Shown here: one piece after another, positions 17,028-26,773 of the stretch | How positions within the stretch are numbered: the stretch's first letter is position 1 | Layout of the letters: the number at the start of each line of letters is the position of its first letter | Assembly: GCA_025936115.1 (NCBI GenBank) | Contig: JAICTZ010000029.1 | Location: 1 to 64,000 of the forward strand | From: Polyangiaceae bacterium | GTDB taxonomy: Bacteria; Myxococcota_A; Polyangia; Polyangiales; Polyangiaceae | Reading direction: 5' to 3' | DNA: 64,000 bases | Translations under genes and position numbers: made by a program | The notes under the pieces: model-generated | The model's input: the letters and a program-made list of their open reading frames with translations, nothing else | Databases searched by the model: none | What the model was told of the DNA's origin: nothing

Positions 17028-18554
17028 CTAGGGGAACTTGAGCGTCGTGTAGAACGCCTCGGCGTTCATTTTCAGTGCTGCCGCATCGGTCGCGCTCATC
17101 AGGGCATTCGTGATGAAAGCCTCACGCATGAGCACTGGGTCGGGCTGGCTCAGGTCGCCGCCGCCACCGACGTGGATGGCCGTGCCTGCGTTGATCTGCG
17201 CCTTGGGCGGCGAGTGCGAAAGCACCTGTTTGCCGTTCAGGAAGGTGACGACCGCGTTCGCGGCCGGGTCGAACTGCGTGATGACGAGGGCGTTCTCGAC
17301 AGGCGACGAACCGTAGTCGTAGAGGTCGTTGTTCTCCTCTTCCTCCGCTCCGACGCAGTACTTGTTGGACGCCCCACAGTTCACGGCAATGCAACAGCCG
17401 CCCGAATCTCGCCACCCGTACGCCAGCGCGAGCATGAAGTCGGTGCCGAAGGTATCGTTCGCGTTGTACTTGTGGGTAATACCGAAAACACCGCAGCAAT
17501 ACACCGTGTTGGCGACCGGCTTGCCGTTGTACATGAGGCCAATGGCCTTCGAGCCGCCGTTGACGCCCTGGGCGAAGTTGTCGCCCGCGAGCGCATATTC
17601 CTGCGGCGAAACCGTCGTCAGGATCGGTAACTTCGTCGTCGACTCGATCGTGAATTTCGCCGCGCAGGTGTAGCCGCCGGCACTGCAGTCGGGTTTCCAG
17701 GGCGTGTTCCACACGCCCGGCGTGAGGTCGTTCGGCCCCGTGTGGATCTGGGCGTAGATTTTCGAAACGACGCATTTCGACTGGTCGCCGCCGCAGTAGG
17801 CACTCCAGGTCGTCATGTCCGCCGTGTGGTCGGCGGTCTGGCCGATGTCGAGTTGCTTCGCGTTCTTGTCCGAGGCGAGCCCAATCTGAAACAGCGCCCC
17901 CTTGTAGTTCGCCGTCATCGCCCTGGTCATGCTGAACGCCTCCGCGCAGCCACCGGTGAGCAGGTCGCAAGGCCCCTTGTAAGCGGTTGCGGCCCCGGCG
18001 CTACCGCCAGTTCCAGCCATGGCCGTGGTGCCGCCGGTGGCCGTGCTTCCCCCGTGCGCGGTCATTCCGCCGGAGCTCGTCCCGCCCGTGCCTGGCTGGC
18101 CGCCCGTGCTGACGCTGCCGCCGGTGCTGCTGGTGCCGCCCGTGACGGCGCCGCCGGTTGCACCGCTGCCGCCCGTCGAGGTCGTGCCGCCCGTTGCGGT
18201 GGTTCCACCGGTCGTCCCGCCGGTCCCGCCGGACCCGCTTGCCCCACCTGAACTGGTGCTGCCGCCGGTGGTGCTGGTCGTGCCGCCCGTAGTGCTGGTC
18301 GTGCCGCCCGTGGTGCTGGTCGTGCCGCCCGTAGCGCTGGTCGTGCCGCCGGTGGTGGCCGTCGTGCCGCCGGTGCTGGCCGTCGTGCCGCCGGTGGTGC
18401 TCGTGCCACCCGTGGTGCTCGTCGTGCCACCGGTGGTGCTCGTGCTGCCGCCCACGCTCGTCGTGCCGCCGGTGCCGCCGTTGCCGCTCGGGCCGGTGCA
18501 GTCCGCGAGACCCAAAAGTATGGCCGCACTTAGCAAGAGAACGCTCGTTTTCAT
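17028..18554 (-). CDS. Lipoprotein related to GH54 alpha-L-arabinofuranosidase catalytic domains
   Basis: 508 residues. The signal peptide ends LADC (Cys19); Asp before the Cys is unusual for a lipobox. An arm of GGTTSTT-type repeats runs to about residue 190. The domain begins GPCDLLTGGCAEAFSMTRAM and continues with GALFQIGLAS, FGTDFMLALAYGWRDSGGCC, a run of acidic residues and IHVGGGGD. The layout (CD entry, Cys-Cys, late GGGGD) parallels the GH54 domain encoded at 39503, but the GNSES nucleophile segment is not preserved in recognisable form. It is either a distant arabinofuranosidase or a concanavalin-type binding relative. An upstream GGAGCAGA serves as ribosome site. Confidence 0.65.
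   Translation of the reverse strand: MKTSVLLLSAAILLGLADCTGPSGNGGTGGTTSVGGSTSTTGGTTSTTGGTSTTGGTTASTGGTTATTGGTTSATGGTTSTTGGTTSTTGGTTSTTGGSTSSGGASGSGGTGGTTGGTTATGGTTSTGGSGATGGAVTGGTSSTGGSVSTGGQPGTGGTSSGGMTAHGGSTATGGTTAMAGTGGSAGAATAYKGPCDLLTGGCAEAFSMTRAMTANYKGALFQIGLASDKNAKQLDIGQTADHTADMTTWSAYCGGDQSKCVVSKIYAQIHTGPNDLTPGVWNTPWKPDCSAGGYTCAAKFTIESTTKLPILTTVSPQEYALAGDNFAQGVNGGSKAIGLMYNGKPVANTVYCCGVFGITHKYNANDTFGTDFMLALAYGWRDSGGCCIAVNCGASNKYCVGAEEEENNDLYDYGSSPVENALVITQFDPAANAVVTFLNGKQVLSHSPPKAQINAGTAIHVGGGGDLSQPDPVLMREAFITNALMSATDAAALKMNAEAFYTTLKFP
18271..18435 (-). repeat. 21-bp (one 18-bp) tandem repeats encoding GGTTSTT-like units
   Basis: Six consecutive 21-base units from 18271, then one of 18 and one of 21 bases, with the core GTGCTGGTCGTGCCGCC. 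All lengths are multiples of three and keep the arm in frame. Confidence 0.8.
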
Positions 18555-18790
18555 CGGGTCTGCTCCATCGGAAGGTTAATGCGCGCTACGGTCGAATGGC
18601 TGAGTCCAGCGTCCCGAGTGCAGCTACTGCCCTGAAGCATAGCGGCACATAAGCCACGTGGATTGTATTTCGGATCCCCGCCAGCGCTCTTCCTCTGCGA
18701 CGAGAAGATTGTGGGCCGGACAGAGGCAACTACCGTCGATCTTAGTAGCTCGGCTGTCGGGAGTCCTCGCGGAACTGGCGCCATTTCGCG

Positions 18791-21145
18791 CTAGTCACGG
18801 ACGCGGCGCGCAACGAGGTAGAGCGGCCCGGTCAGCGCGTAACCCGCGGCGCCCATCAGGATCACGGCCGAGAAGCCCACGTTGGTAATGGCGGTCATCG
18901 CCCATACCGAGCCCCACACGGACGACAGCGTGGTCATCGCGTAAGTGGCGGGGACGGCAGCCCGGCGCCCGGCCTCCACCACACGTTCGACGCCGAACGG
19001 ATAGAACATCCCGAGGAACGTCCCCGCTGGCAACACGCACAGCGCCATGCAGAGGACCTTGAGTGGCAAGGGCAGAGACAAGAAGTGCACGTTGCAGACG
19101 TGCGTGGCGAGGACACCCCATGCGATCGCGACCACGGTCGGCAGCACGAGCGTCGCGGGACCGCGGAACACGCGCCGGCGGCCCTGTAAGTACGCGCCCA
19201 AACCGTTCGAGGCCAGAAATAGCGCCAGGATCACGGCCACGGCGTAGAGCGGGCTGCCGAGGAGCAGCTCCGTCTTGGCGATCAGCCCGATCTCCACGCA
19301 CATGTACGATACGCCCGCGATGAAGAAGTACAGCACCCACGGCCAAGGCACGCGTCGTTCCCGGTCGCGTCGCAAGCCCACGAAGGCCATGACGGCCACC
19401 GAGAGCGCGCCGAAGAGCAGGACGGTGAAGACCTTGATCCAGCTCGAGGCATAGAGTTGGTCGATGAAGCGCGTCTTCGCCGGCAGGAGCTCGAAGTCTC
19501 GCCAGCTCACCTCGTGCACGAACGGGCGATCGTCGGTAACGAGCCGCGGGCGCGTGCGCCCGAGGACGGCGTCCACGAAGCTCGGCTCGCCCGCGCCGGA
19601 CGGCGAGTAGAGCACCCTGCGCGCGTACGGCCACGCCGCGAGCTTCCGCTCGATGGCCGCGATCTCGTCCGGCGTGAGGCCGCTCGGCTTGACGACCATG
19701 CTGTCTTGCCCGCGTGTCTCCGGCGCGCCGAAGGCGAACACCGCCTTGCCGAAATCGCCGAGCGCGCGCTCGGCGAAGAGTCGCCGCAAGCTTTCGGCCT
19801 TGTGGAGCACGGGCTGGTTCATGAACACGAGCATCGAGTCCGGCCCGGGCGCGAGGTGGTCGAGGTACGACGCCATGGCCTCGTACGTATCGAGGTATTT
19901 GCGCGTGTCGCCCGTGCGCTCGGCGTTGACCGAGCCGTTCGTGCCGACGAACACGAGATCGTAGCGTCGGCGGTCATGGTTGAGGAAGTCGCGTCCCTCG
20001 CGCACCACGAGGTGCATGTTGGGGCGCGCGAGGAAGGCGCGCAGGTTCATGCCCGCGAGCAGCGGATCCCGGTACAGCTCCACGACGGCGCGGTTCAGCT
20101 CCACGCCCGTGATGTCCGCCCTACCCTGCGCCAGACAGTCGAGCTCGACCATGTCGCGCCCCACGCCCGCGAACAGCACGAGCATGTGCGTCGGCTCGTG
20201 TCCCATGAGGAACGGGAGCGCGTGGTGCAGACTGTAGGGCAAGAGGTCCCGAGGCTTGGCCGTCGGATCCCAGGGCATGACCTTCACGTTGCTGAGCCCG
20301 TCGTCTTGCACGATGCCCCACGCGTCCCCGCGAGCGTCTGGGTTGCCGCTCCCGGCCCGCAAGAGGCTCGTGCGAGCGAGGTCGTTCCATCGCACGCGCA
20401 CCTCCTCCACGCGAGTGCGGGCGTGACCGCTCAGCACGTAGCGCGACAGGCGCGCGGCGTCCGGGTGTTCCTCGAACACGCTCCCGCGAACCGCCAGAAC
20501 CGCAATCACGCAGTACCCGATGACGCCCGCGCCTAGCGCGAGCCGCCTGCGCTCGAGCGGTGTCACCGCGAGGAGCGCGAGCGCGCCGAAGAGCACCGTC
20601 ATGATAGCCGGCGGCAGACCCGCCCAGGTGAGCACGAGCGGCGCGAGCAGGCAGCCAGACGCCGCACCCGCGAGGTCGAAGCAGTAGAGCCGCCCGATGT
20701 TTTGCGCTCCCGCTTCGAAATACAGCGCTAGCAGCGCGCCGAAGATCGCATACGACGGCAAGAACATGCCCGAATAGGCCAGCAGTCGCGCCGCGTCGCC
20801 GTAAGGGTTCTCGAGCGAGACGTGGATGACCGGGAAGCAGACGTTGGCCACGACGAAGAAGCCGACGAATGCAGCGGCGAGCACCGGCAGTACGAGCGCC
20901 TGCAGGAGCGCGATCCAGCGTCGCGCGTCGCCTTGCCGCTCGCGGTGCGCGAAGAGCGACCCGAGCGCAAGACCGAAGAGCGCCACCGGGATGGCGAGGA
21001 AGTTCGAGATGCTGCCGAGGAAGAAGGCCAGCATGCGAGTGTGCAGGAGCTCCAGCATCAGGCACACGAGCCCGACGACGAAGATCCCGACCTCGGCGTC
21101 CCGTCCCGGACGCGCCGGCTCGGCCGCTTCGGTGTGCTGCGACAT
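18791..21145 (-). CDS. Multi-spanning membrane protein with spermidine-synthase-like SAM domain
   Basis: 784 residues from the ATG at 21145; the longer frame adds 26 unlikely residues. An N-terminal block of about seven hydrophobic segments (from VGIFVVGLVCLMLELL) is followed by a Rossmann domain with LVLFAGVGRDMVELD near residue 325, DITGVELNRAVVELY and a VFVGTNGSVNAERTGDTRKY segment, then a second block of membrane segments. This arrangement is known for spermine/spermidine-synthase-like integral membrane proteins in bacteria. Whether it makes a polyamine is doubtful, since these proteins often lack substrate residues. It is divergent from the next gene, 81 bases away. Confidence 0.75.
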   Translation of the reverse strand: MSQHTEAAEPARPGRDAEVGIFVVGLVCLMLELLHTRMLAFFLGSISNFLAIPVALFGLALGSLFAHRERQGDARRWIALLQALVLPVLAAAFVGFFVVANVCFPVIHVSLENPYGDAARLLAYSGMFLPSYAIFGALLALYFEAGAQNIGRLYCFDLAGAASGCLLAPLVLTWAGLPPAIMTVLFGALALLAVTPLERRRLALGAGVIGYCVIAVLAVRGSVFEEHPDAARLSRYVLSGHARTRVEEVRVRWNDLARTSLLRAGSGNPDARGDAWGIVQDDGLSNVKVMPWDPTAKPRDLLPYSLHHALPFLMGHEPTHMLVLFAGVGRDMVELDCLAQGRADITGVELNRAVVELYRDPLLAGMNLRAFLARPNMHLVVREGRDFLNHDRRRYDLVFVGTNGSVNAERTGDTRKYLDTYEAMASYLDHLAPGPDSMLVFMNQPVLHKAESLRRLFAERALGDFGKAVFAFGAPETRGQDSMVVKPSGLTPDEIAAIERKLAAWPYARRVLYSPSGAGEPSFVDAVLGRTRPRLVTDDRPFVHEVSWRDFELLPAKTRFIDQLYASSWIKVFTVLLFGALSVAVMAFVGLRRDRERRVPWPWVLYFFIAGVSYMCVEIGLIAKTELLLGSPLYAVAVILALFLASNGLGAYLQGRRRVFRGPATLVLPTVVAIAWGVLATHVCNVHFLSLPLPLKVLCMALCVLPAGTFLGMFYPFGVERVVEAGRRAAVPATYAMTTLSSVWGSVWAMTAITNVGFSAVILMGAAGYALTGPLYLVARRVRD

Positions 21146-21226
21146 GCCGTAGCCTATCGCGCGCTCGTCGGGAACGCGCCGGCCATTCGCGACGGCACGC
21201 GAGCTCCCGGCTGCTAGGCTCACGCC

Positions 21227-21730
21227 ATGGCTGACGACCAGATCGTCGAAACCGCGATCGCTTGTCTCGAACGGGAGTTTCCGCCAGGTTTAACGTCGTT
21301 TACGGCGCTCGACGACCGAGTGAACGCCGAACTCCGAGCGCGAGGCATCAGCGTGGGGCCTGAGCGCCTCGTGGAGCTCATGGCCGACGATCCGCGCGTG
21401 CTCGTGGAGTATCGCGACGGTGACGCGAGGCCGTGGGTCCGGCTGCGAAGCGCCGTCACGGACGAGGACGCGCGCGCTCGACTCGTCGAGCTTTTGTTGG
21501 AAGCGCGCACGTTCGATGACCTCTGGGCGAGCGTGACCGCCGAGTCCGCGGTTCCGTCGCACCCGCTGTTCCGCGATGCGTTGCGCTTTCTCGCCGAAGG
21601 CAAGCCGAACTCGCTCGACGACCCGCTAAAAGAGAGCTTCGCGCAGGCGCTCGACCGCTTTGCCGACAATCCTCGCGCTCTAGAGCTCGCCGGGATCCTG
21701 CGCGCTCGTGCCGAGGACTTGCGCCGCTAG
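21227..21730 (+). CDS. Hypothetical acidic soluble protein
   Basis: 167 residues with no signal peptide, no Cys motif and no recognised domain. Helical character is strong (ALDDRVNAELRARGISVG, LVELLLEARTFDDLWASV, SFAQALDRFADNPRALEL). The start region suggests a small winged-helix-like fold, which is only a guess. TAGGCT lies six bases before the ATG with no ribosome site, so the mRNA may be leaderless. The last 51 bases overlap the 3' end of the converging ChaN-like gene. Confidence 0.65.
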   Translation: MADDQIVETAIACLEREFPPGLTSFTALDDRVNAELRARGISVGPERLVELMADDPRVLVEYRDGDARPWVRLRSAVTDEDARARLVELLLEARTFDDLWASVTAESAVPSHPLFRDALRFLAEGKPNSLDDPLKESFAQALDRFADNPRALELAGILRARAEDLRR

Positions 21731-22783
21731 CCGCGGTGAGCCGAGCGCGTCACGAGCGCGCGCGGTGCTGCCCCGAGCGTGAGTGAACGCTTTGCACGGA
21801 TCGTCATCGTTTGCGCGGGGTGTGAACCAAACGATGTCGACCGCGGGAGCGCCGTCGGGCGCCGCCGGCACGTAGCGGCTCGGCTCCGTCTGACCCGCTT
21901 GGACCTCGACGAAGTCGAGACTCAGGACCGAGGTTTCACCCTCCAGCGCCAGGTAGTACGGCACGGCGCGATCGCGCCGGACGTGGCCGCCGCCCGCAAT
22001 GAGCACAGCGGGCACGTGGTCGCCGCCGTCGAGCAGGGCGCGCGCCATTTGCGCGTCGCGCGCGTGCTGGGCGAGCGCCATGGGCGCGAGCAGGGACGGC
22101 GGCAGCATGCCGCAATGGTCTTCCCCGAGCTCCGCCTCGAGCGCGCTCTCGAGCTCGGGCGGGAAAGGCCGATCGAGCCGGAGCGATGCCGCGCGCTCGG
22201 CAGTCAGCGCGGCGAGCCCTGCGTGAACGAGCGCACGCGCCAGTTCGTGCTCGAGGTTCGCGGCGACGACCGGCAGTTTGGCCGCGAAGGCTACCTCGAA
22301 AATCGGCTCGTACTCGTGAAAAGGCGGCCAGCCGCTCTTGTCCCAGTCGACGGCCACGCCGAAGCCACTCGCGCTCGGGCTCGGCGTCGCCAAGTACGCG
22401 GCAACGGTCGGCTGCACATCGACGTCCAGCATCTCGAGCGCGACGCGCGGGCGGCGCCCCGCCTCAACCAACCGCGCGAGCACGAGCGCCTGCAGCCGAT
22501 GGTGCTCGGGGTTGTCGTGCTTTTCGCCGAGCAGCACGAAGCGCTCCCGCGCCGCACGAACCATCACGCTCGCCTGGTCTACGAAGGCTCGAGCTCGCGT
22601 GTCCCAAATGCGCCCGGCGAGCGGCTGTGTTCGCGCGCTCTGCGGCTGCGTCGCGCTCGCTTCGTCGTGTCGCGGCGTGACGGCCGCCGCTGGCGTGGCC
22701 GTCCGTGCGCCCGCGCACGCGCACGTTACGAAGGCGACGGCCAACCAGCGCGCGAGCCGAGCCCAGCCGGGGGTTTGCAGCAT
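21680..22783 (-). CDS. ChaN-like (haem-binding/Tiki-like) lipoprotein
   Basis: 367 residues from the ATG at 22783; an ATG six codons earlier is equally possible. The N-terminus is a signal peptide ending CAC, perhaps lipidated. The domain begins with RIWDTRARAF, then LLGEKHDNPEHHRLQ with a His pair, RVALEMLD with a conserved Glu, and GGGHVRRDRAVPYYL. These are the hallmarks of the ChaN/DUF399 family, whose members bind haem or act as Tiki-like metallopeptidases. A C-terminal PRANDDDPC motif is also typical. A 40-residue tail beyond it overlaps the converging gene and may not be functional. Confidence 0.8.
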   Translation of the reverse strand: MLQTPGWARLARWLAVAFVTCACAGARTATPAAAVTPRHDEASATQPQSARTQPLAGRIWDTRARAFVDQASVMVRAARERFVLLGEKHDNPEHHRLQALVLARLVEAGRRPRVALEMLDVDVQPTVAAYLATPSPSASGFGVAVDWDKSGWPPFHEYEPIFEVAFAAKLPVVAANLEHELARALVHAGLAALTAERAASLRLDRPFPPELESALEAELGEDHCGMLPPSLLAPMALAQHARDAQMARALLDGGDHVPAVLIAGGGHVRRDRAVPYYLALEGETSVLSLDFVEVQAGQTEPSRYVPAAPDGAPAVDIVWFTPRANDDDPCKAFTHARGSTARARDALGSPRLAAQVLGTSAQDPGEL

Positions 22784-22887
22784 GGCGTTCCCGTAGCGCA
22801 TCTCGTCGTCGGCGCGCAGCCGGCCGTGCGCCAGCTGCAACTCTTCGAGAATGCGGCTCAAATCGCGTTGATGCTGAGCACGCGCGT

Positions 22888-24213
22888 TCACTGGAACTGC
22901 GTGAAGAACTTCCAGACTTCGCCCTTGGTCCAGGTCTTGGCGCCGTCGTCGCCGCCGCCGTCGACGTTGCCGGGCGTGTGACCGCCGTCGAACGCGCACC
23001 ATTCGACGGGATAGCCGGCCTTGCAGCCTTGATAGCTCGTGCAGATGTGCATCCCGCTGCCGGCGCTCGGTTCCGGTGGATTCATGGCCATGCAGCCGTC
23101 GTTCATCACGAACTTGTCGCGCATCGAGCGGCCGCCCGAGATGTTCAGTGTTCCGTCGCTGACGCCGTGAATGCCGATGTACGCGATGGGCGCGGTACCG
23201 CCGTCGCACCCGCTGAGCACGCCGCCCGAGTAGACGGCGACGGCGCGGAACACGGTCGCTCGCGCGCACGCGATCGCGTAGCTCATCGACCCGCCGTAGC
23301 TGAAGCCCATGGCGAAGAGCTGGGTCGTGTCGACGCAGAGATCGCCTTCGATGAGCGATATCATGTCATCGGTGAACTTCACGTCCGCCCCGCCCGAATT
23401 GCCCCAGCCGTTGCTGATGCCCTGCGGAGCGACGAAGATGGTGCTGTTGTTCGCCTGGGCCCTGAGCCCGTAGTACGACCACGCGGCGCCGCTGCTCCCA
23501 CCGCCGTCGACGTCCTGCATCGTGCCGCCCACCCAGTGGTACGCGAAGATGAGCCGGTAGGGGTGACTGTTGTCGTAGTTGTCGGGGATTCGAAGGATGT
23601 AGCTGCGGCTTTGCCCGCCTGTCTGAATCGTGCGGCTTCCGCTCGTGAGGGTCGGAGTCTTGCCACATCCGGGACTCCGCATGCCCGTGCTCGAGCCGGC
23701 GCTCCCCCCCGTGCCGCTCCCCGCACTCGTGCCGCCACTCGCGCCGCCACGGCCGCCCAATCCTGCGCCGCCAGCGCCGCCGCCACTGCCTGGCACACCG
23801 CCGCTTCCCGGGCCGCCACCATTGCCCGAAACACCAACACTCCCGCCACTTCCGGCGTGCCCCGCGCCCGCGCGTCCGGCCTCGCCCGCAGCGCCCGGCA
23901 TACCTCCCGCGCCCGAGCCTGTCGTGCCCGCGACGCCCGTTGCGGCTGACCCCGCTGCTCCGCCCGCGCCCGCCCCGCCGCCAGCGGGCGTCGTCCCGCC
24001 CGCTGCGGTGACGCCGCCGCCCGAGCCCCCCACCGCGCCGTTGCCACCGCCAGCTTGCGCGGGGCCGCCTCCAGCGGCCGGGATGCCGCCCGTGCCCCCC
24101 GCCGCGCCCTGTCCTGCAGTGCCGGGACCATTTTCCGGCCCAGTGGATGAACAGGCGCCGGCGAAAACCATCAGCGCCGCGACGGAGGAACGCACGCCGC
24201 GTCCAAGTGTCAT
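22888..24213 (-). CDS. Lipoprotein esterase, CE1/PHB-depolymerase-like
   Basis: 441 residues from the ATG at 24213, preceded by GTGAGG at good spacing. Lipobox AGAC gives Cys21, followed by a Gly/Ala/Pro arm to about residue 185. The catalytic domain enters at GCGKTPTLTSG, has YHWVGGTMQD, nucleophile Ser305 in GFSYGGSMSY, SGGVLSGCDGG and a C-terminal FDGGHTPG with the His. This is the feruloyl-esterase/PHB-depolymerase group (COG3509-like). It is a paralogue of the esterases at 2932 and 44154 and closest in length and motif spelling to the latter. Confidence 0.85.
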   Translation of the reverse strand: MTLGRGVRSSVAALMVFAGACSSTGPENGPGTAGQGAAGGTGGIPAAGGGPAQAGGGNGAVGGSGGGVTAAGGTTPAGGGAGAGGAAGSAATGVAGTTGSGAGGMPGAAGEAGRAGAGHAGSGGSVGVSGNGGGPGSGGVPGSGGGAGGAGLGGRGGASGGTSAGSGTGGSAGSSTGMRSPGCGKTPTLTSGSRTIQTGGQSRSYILRIPDNYDNSHPYRLIFAYHWVGGTMQDVDGGGSSGAAWSYYGLRAQANNSTIFVAPQGISNGWGNSGGADVKFTDDMISLIEGDLCVDTTQLFAMGFSYGGSMSYAIACARATVFRAVAVYSGGVLSGCDGGTAPIAYIGIHGVSDGTLNISGGRSMRDKFVMNDGCMAMNPPEPSAGSGMHICTSYQGCKAGYPVEWCAFDGGHTPGNVDGGGDDGAKTWTKGEVWKFFTQFQ

Positions 24214-24379
24214 GGGTAGCCTCACGGGAGGGGTAGACGCTCGGATTCGCGAAAACCGGGTCGGAATTCGTCACGTGGCGGCGCCGGTCGTTCGGCGCAG
24301 CGATGAGGCCGGTCGTCAGCGCAGAGGTTTTTGATCGGGTGTCACTCGCGCTGCACTACGCTCCGCGCGAAGCAGCTCG

Positions 24380-26767
24380 ATGCGGCCGGGCGCAAGCATG
24401 GACGGAAACGCCGAGACGACCGCAGCAGAAGACGAGCGGAGGACATTTCGCGCTCACGTGGCGGCCGCGCTCGTCGCCGTTCTCACCACGATCTTGATGA
24501 CATGGCCCCTGGCGGCGCACGCAGGCCATTTCGTGCTGCGCGCGATCTACTACTGGGACGCGTACACCAACGCCATGATCATGGGGAGCCGGGTCGATGC
24601 GGCCTTCGGACGCGCTCCCTTATCGCTCTACGACGACTACTACTTCGCTCCGCTCGCTCGCTCGATTGCGTTCAACGAGAACCTGTTCGGCCTTTCGCTG
24701 TTGTTCGCGCCGTTCTACTTGCTCGGGCAAAACCCGCTCTGGGCCTACAACGTCACGCTCCTGCTCTCGCTGGCGCTGTCGGTGTTCTTCACGTACTTGC
24801 TCGTGCGCCACCTGACGGGCAACGCGCACGCGGGCGTCATCGCGGGCGTGGCGTTCGCGTTCTGCCCGTACGTCTTCTTCGAGCTCGGGCGCATCCAGCT
24901 CGCGGCGACGCAGTGGATCCCCGCTTCCTTCCTGTTCCTCCACCGCGCGCTCGAACGGCAGCGCGCGCGGGACGTCGTCGCGTTCTGGCTCTGCGTCTTG
25001 TTGCAGATCGGTACGGGCCTTTACTACGCGATGTTCCTCTTGCCGCTCATGGCCGTCGCCGGATGCGCGTTGCTCGCGCAGCACCGTCCCGAGCCACGGT
25101 TCTTCTACATCTTCGGCGCCGCCGCCGTCGGAGCGGGAATCGTGGCGCTCCTCATGGTCTATCCCTATTTCTCCGCGCGAGCGGCCTTCAATCTCGAGCG
25201 GAGCCTCGCGTACGCGTCCAGCAACGACGGCAAGCTCGGGTTCTTCGCCAACGTCCACCCGACCAATCGCACGTTGACGAGCCTGCACCACCTCGCAAAG
25301 CCCGGACGCGCCGACGACGAAATCGCATTTCCGGGCTTTACGGCGCTGGCGCTCCTGATGGTGGCGCTCGGGGTCCCCCTCTCGCGCGCCGTGCGGCGGT
25401 CGGGCGCCGAACGACTGGCGCTCGGGCGTTGGCTCATGCTCGCGTTCGTTGCGACCGGCGTCACGCTCCTCACGCACAGCATGTTGCCCGGTGTCGTGGC
25501 CTTCGGCGCGGGGGTTTGGTGGTTTGCTCGCCGCGGGATGCCTCACCCGTTCGGCGGCAAGCGCGGGCTGTACCTGGCCGTGCTCCTCGTGGCGCTCTTG
25601 ATGTTCCTCGGGATCCATCCGCTCGAGTGGCACGGCGCTCCCGTGAGGGGACTCTACTACTACTTTCACGCGTATTTCCCGGGGTTCAACGGCATCCGCA
25701 AGGTCGCGCGCCAGGCGGTGATGACGAGCTTCGTCGTGTGCGTGCTCGCGGGCTTCGGCGCGGCCTGGATCTTCGCGCGGCTGCGGAGCCGTGGCGAGCA
25801 ACTGCTCTGCGGAGCGTCGCTCTTGGGTGCGCTCTGCTACGAGCTCCGCTGCTACCCGCATCCCCTGGAGCCCGTGTGGGCGGGGGAGGACGTGCCCGCG
25901 GTGTTGCGCTTCGCGGCTTCGTTGCCAGGGCACGATCTCGTCGCGTCGCTCCCGCAGAACAGCGGGCAGCAATGGTTCCGCGCGGACGCGGGTATGGCTC
26001 TTCACAACTACCTTGCGCTCTATCACCGGCATCGGTTCGTCAACGGACAGTCGAGCTGGCAACCGCCCGTGACCGAGCTTGCGCTGCGGGCGGTCGAGAG
26101 GCTGCCCGACGCGGGAGCACGACGCGCACTCTTGTCGATCGGGACACGCCACGTCATCGTGTTCGGCGGCGATCTCGAGCCCGCCCGCGCCCATCTCGCC
26201 GAACAGCTCCTCGCACGCCCGAGCGAGTATCACCGCATCTTCCAGCACGGCTCGGACAGCGTGTTCACGCTGCTCGACGGCGGCGACCGGACGCTCGAGC
26301 TGCTCGAAACGCCTGCATTACCGAGCGGCGCGCGCTTGGTTCCAGCGGCCGAGCTCCGCGCAGGCGCCAGCCTCAGGTCCGGCAACGCCAAGCTCGCGCT
26401 CGACGATGACGAGAGCACCTATTGGACGGGAGGCCGCTTTCAGGCGCCGGGGCAGTCGTTCGCTCTCGAGCTGCGCACGCCGCGCCGCCTCGTAGCGCTC
26501 GAGCTCGACGCCCCGGGGCGCGTCATGGATGTTCCCGTGTCGTTTCGCTTGAACGCCAGTCTGGGCCAAACGGAACTCGGCGTGGTGGCTGAACAACCGC
26601 TACTTCGCTTTTACCGCGCGCAGATCTTCGCGCCGGCAACGTTCGTGCTGCGCGTGGTGTTGCCGCAGCCAGTCACGGCCGATCACCTCGTCATCAGCGT
26701 CGTGCAGCCGGTCCCGGGCAGTTACTTCTCGATCCACGAGCTTCGGCTGTACGACGCAGGTGGTTAG
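24380..26767 (+). CDS. GT-C-like multi-spanning membrane protein with C-terminal discoidin-like domain
   Basis: 795 residues; a second ATG at 24398 is an alternative start. About ten hydrophobic segments occupy residues 25-480. The first loop carries a short acidic motif (YYWDAYTNAM) and SLYDDYYFAPLA, in the place where GT-C glycosyltransferases and YfhO-like proteins have catalytic acids. A soluble part follows, and residues about 650-795 form a beta-rich unit with DDDESTYWTGGRFQAPGQSF and a closing SIHELRLYD, typical of F5/8-type-C (discoidin) domains. It probably transfers or binds lipid-linked sugar at the membrane; precise activity unknown. Confidence 0.7.
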   Translation: MRPGASMDGNAETTAAEDERRTFRAHVAAALVAVLTTILMTWPLAAHAGHFVLRAIYYWDAYTNAMIMGSRVDAAFGRAPLSLYDDYYFAPLARSIAFNENLFGLSLLFAPFYLLGQNPLWAYNVTLLLSLALSVFFTYLLVRHLTGNAHAGVIAGVAFAFCPYVFFELGRIQLAATQWIPASFLFLHRALERQRARDVVAFWLCVLLQIGTGLYYAMFLLPLMAVAGCALLAQHRPEPRFFYIFGAAAVGAGIVALLMVYPYFSARAAFNLERSLAYASSNDGKLGFFANVHPTNRTLTSLHHLAKPGRADDEIAFPGFTALALLMVALGVPLSRAVRRSGAERLALGRWLMLAFVATGVTLLTHSMLPGVVAFGAGVWWFARRGMPHPFGGKRGLYLAVLLVALLMFLGIHPLEWHGAPVRGLYYYFHAYFPGFNGIRKVARQAVMTSFVVCVLAGFGAAWIFARLRSRGEQLLCGASLLGALCYELRCYPHPLEPVWAGEDVPAVLRFAASLPGHDLVASLPQNSGQQWFRADAGMALHNYLALYHRHRFVNGQSSWQPPVTELALRAVERLPDAGARRALLSIGTRHVIVFGGDLEPARAHLAEQLLARPSEYHRIFQHGSDSVFTLLDGGDRTLELLETPALPSGARLVPAAELRAGASLRSGNAKLALDDDESTYWTGGRFQAPGQSFALELRTPRRLVALELDAPGRVMDVPVSFRLNASLGQTELGVVAEQPLLRFYRAQIFAPATFVLRVVLPQPVTADHLVISVVQPVPGSYFSIHELRLYDAGG

Positions 26768-26773
26768 CGCGAG

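Noticed and set aside
18019..18579. Plus-strand Pro/Val-rich repeat frame resembling an elastin-like protein.
   Set aside because: Antisense of the Gly/Thr arm of the GH54-related lipoprotein; the repeats force an open frame on the other strand.
21680..23269. Full 529-codon form of the ChaN-like frame.
   Set aside because: The first 150 residues are Arg-rich noise overlapping the antisense of the esterase gene; a signal peptide begins at 22783 or 22801.
24620..26248. A 542-codon minus-strand frame opposite the membrane protein gene.
   Set aside because: Composition is Arg/Glu/His-rich with no recognisable domain, as expected for the antisense of hydrophobic GC-rich coding sequence.
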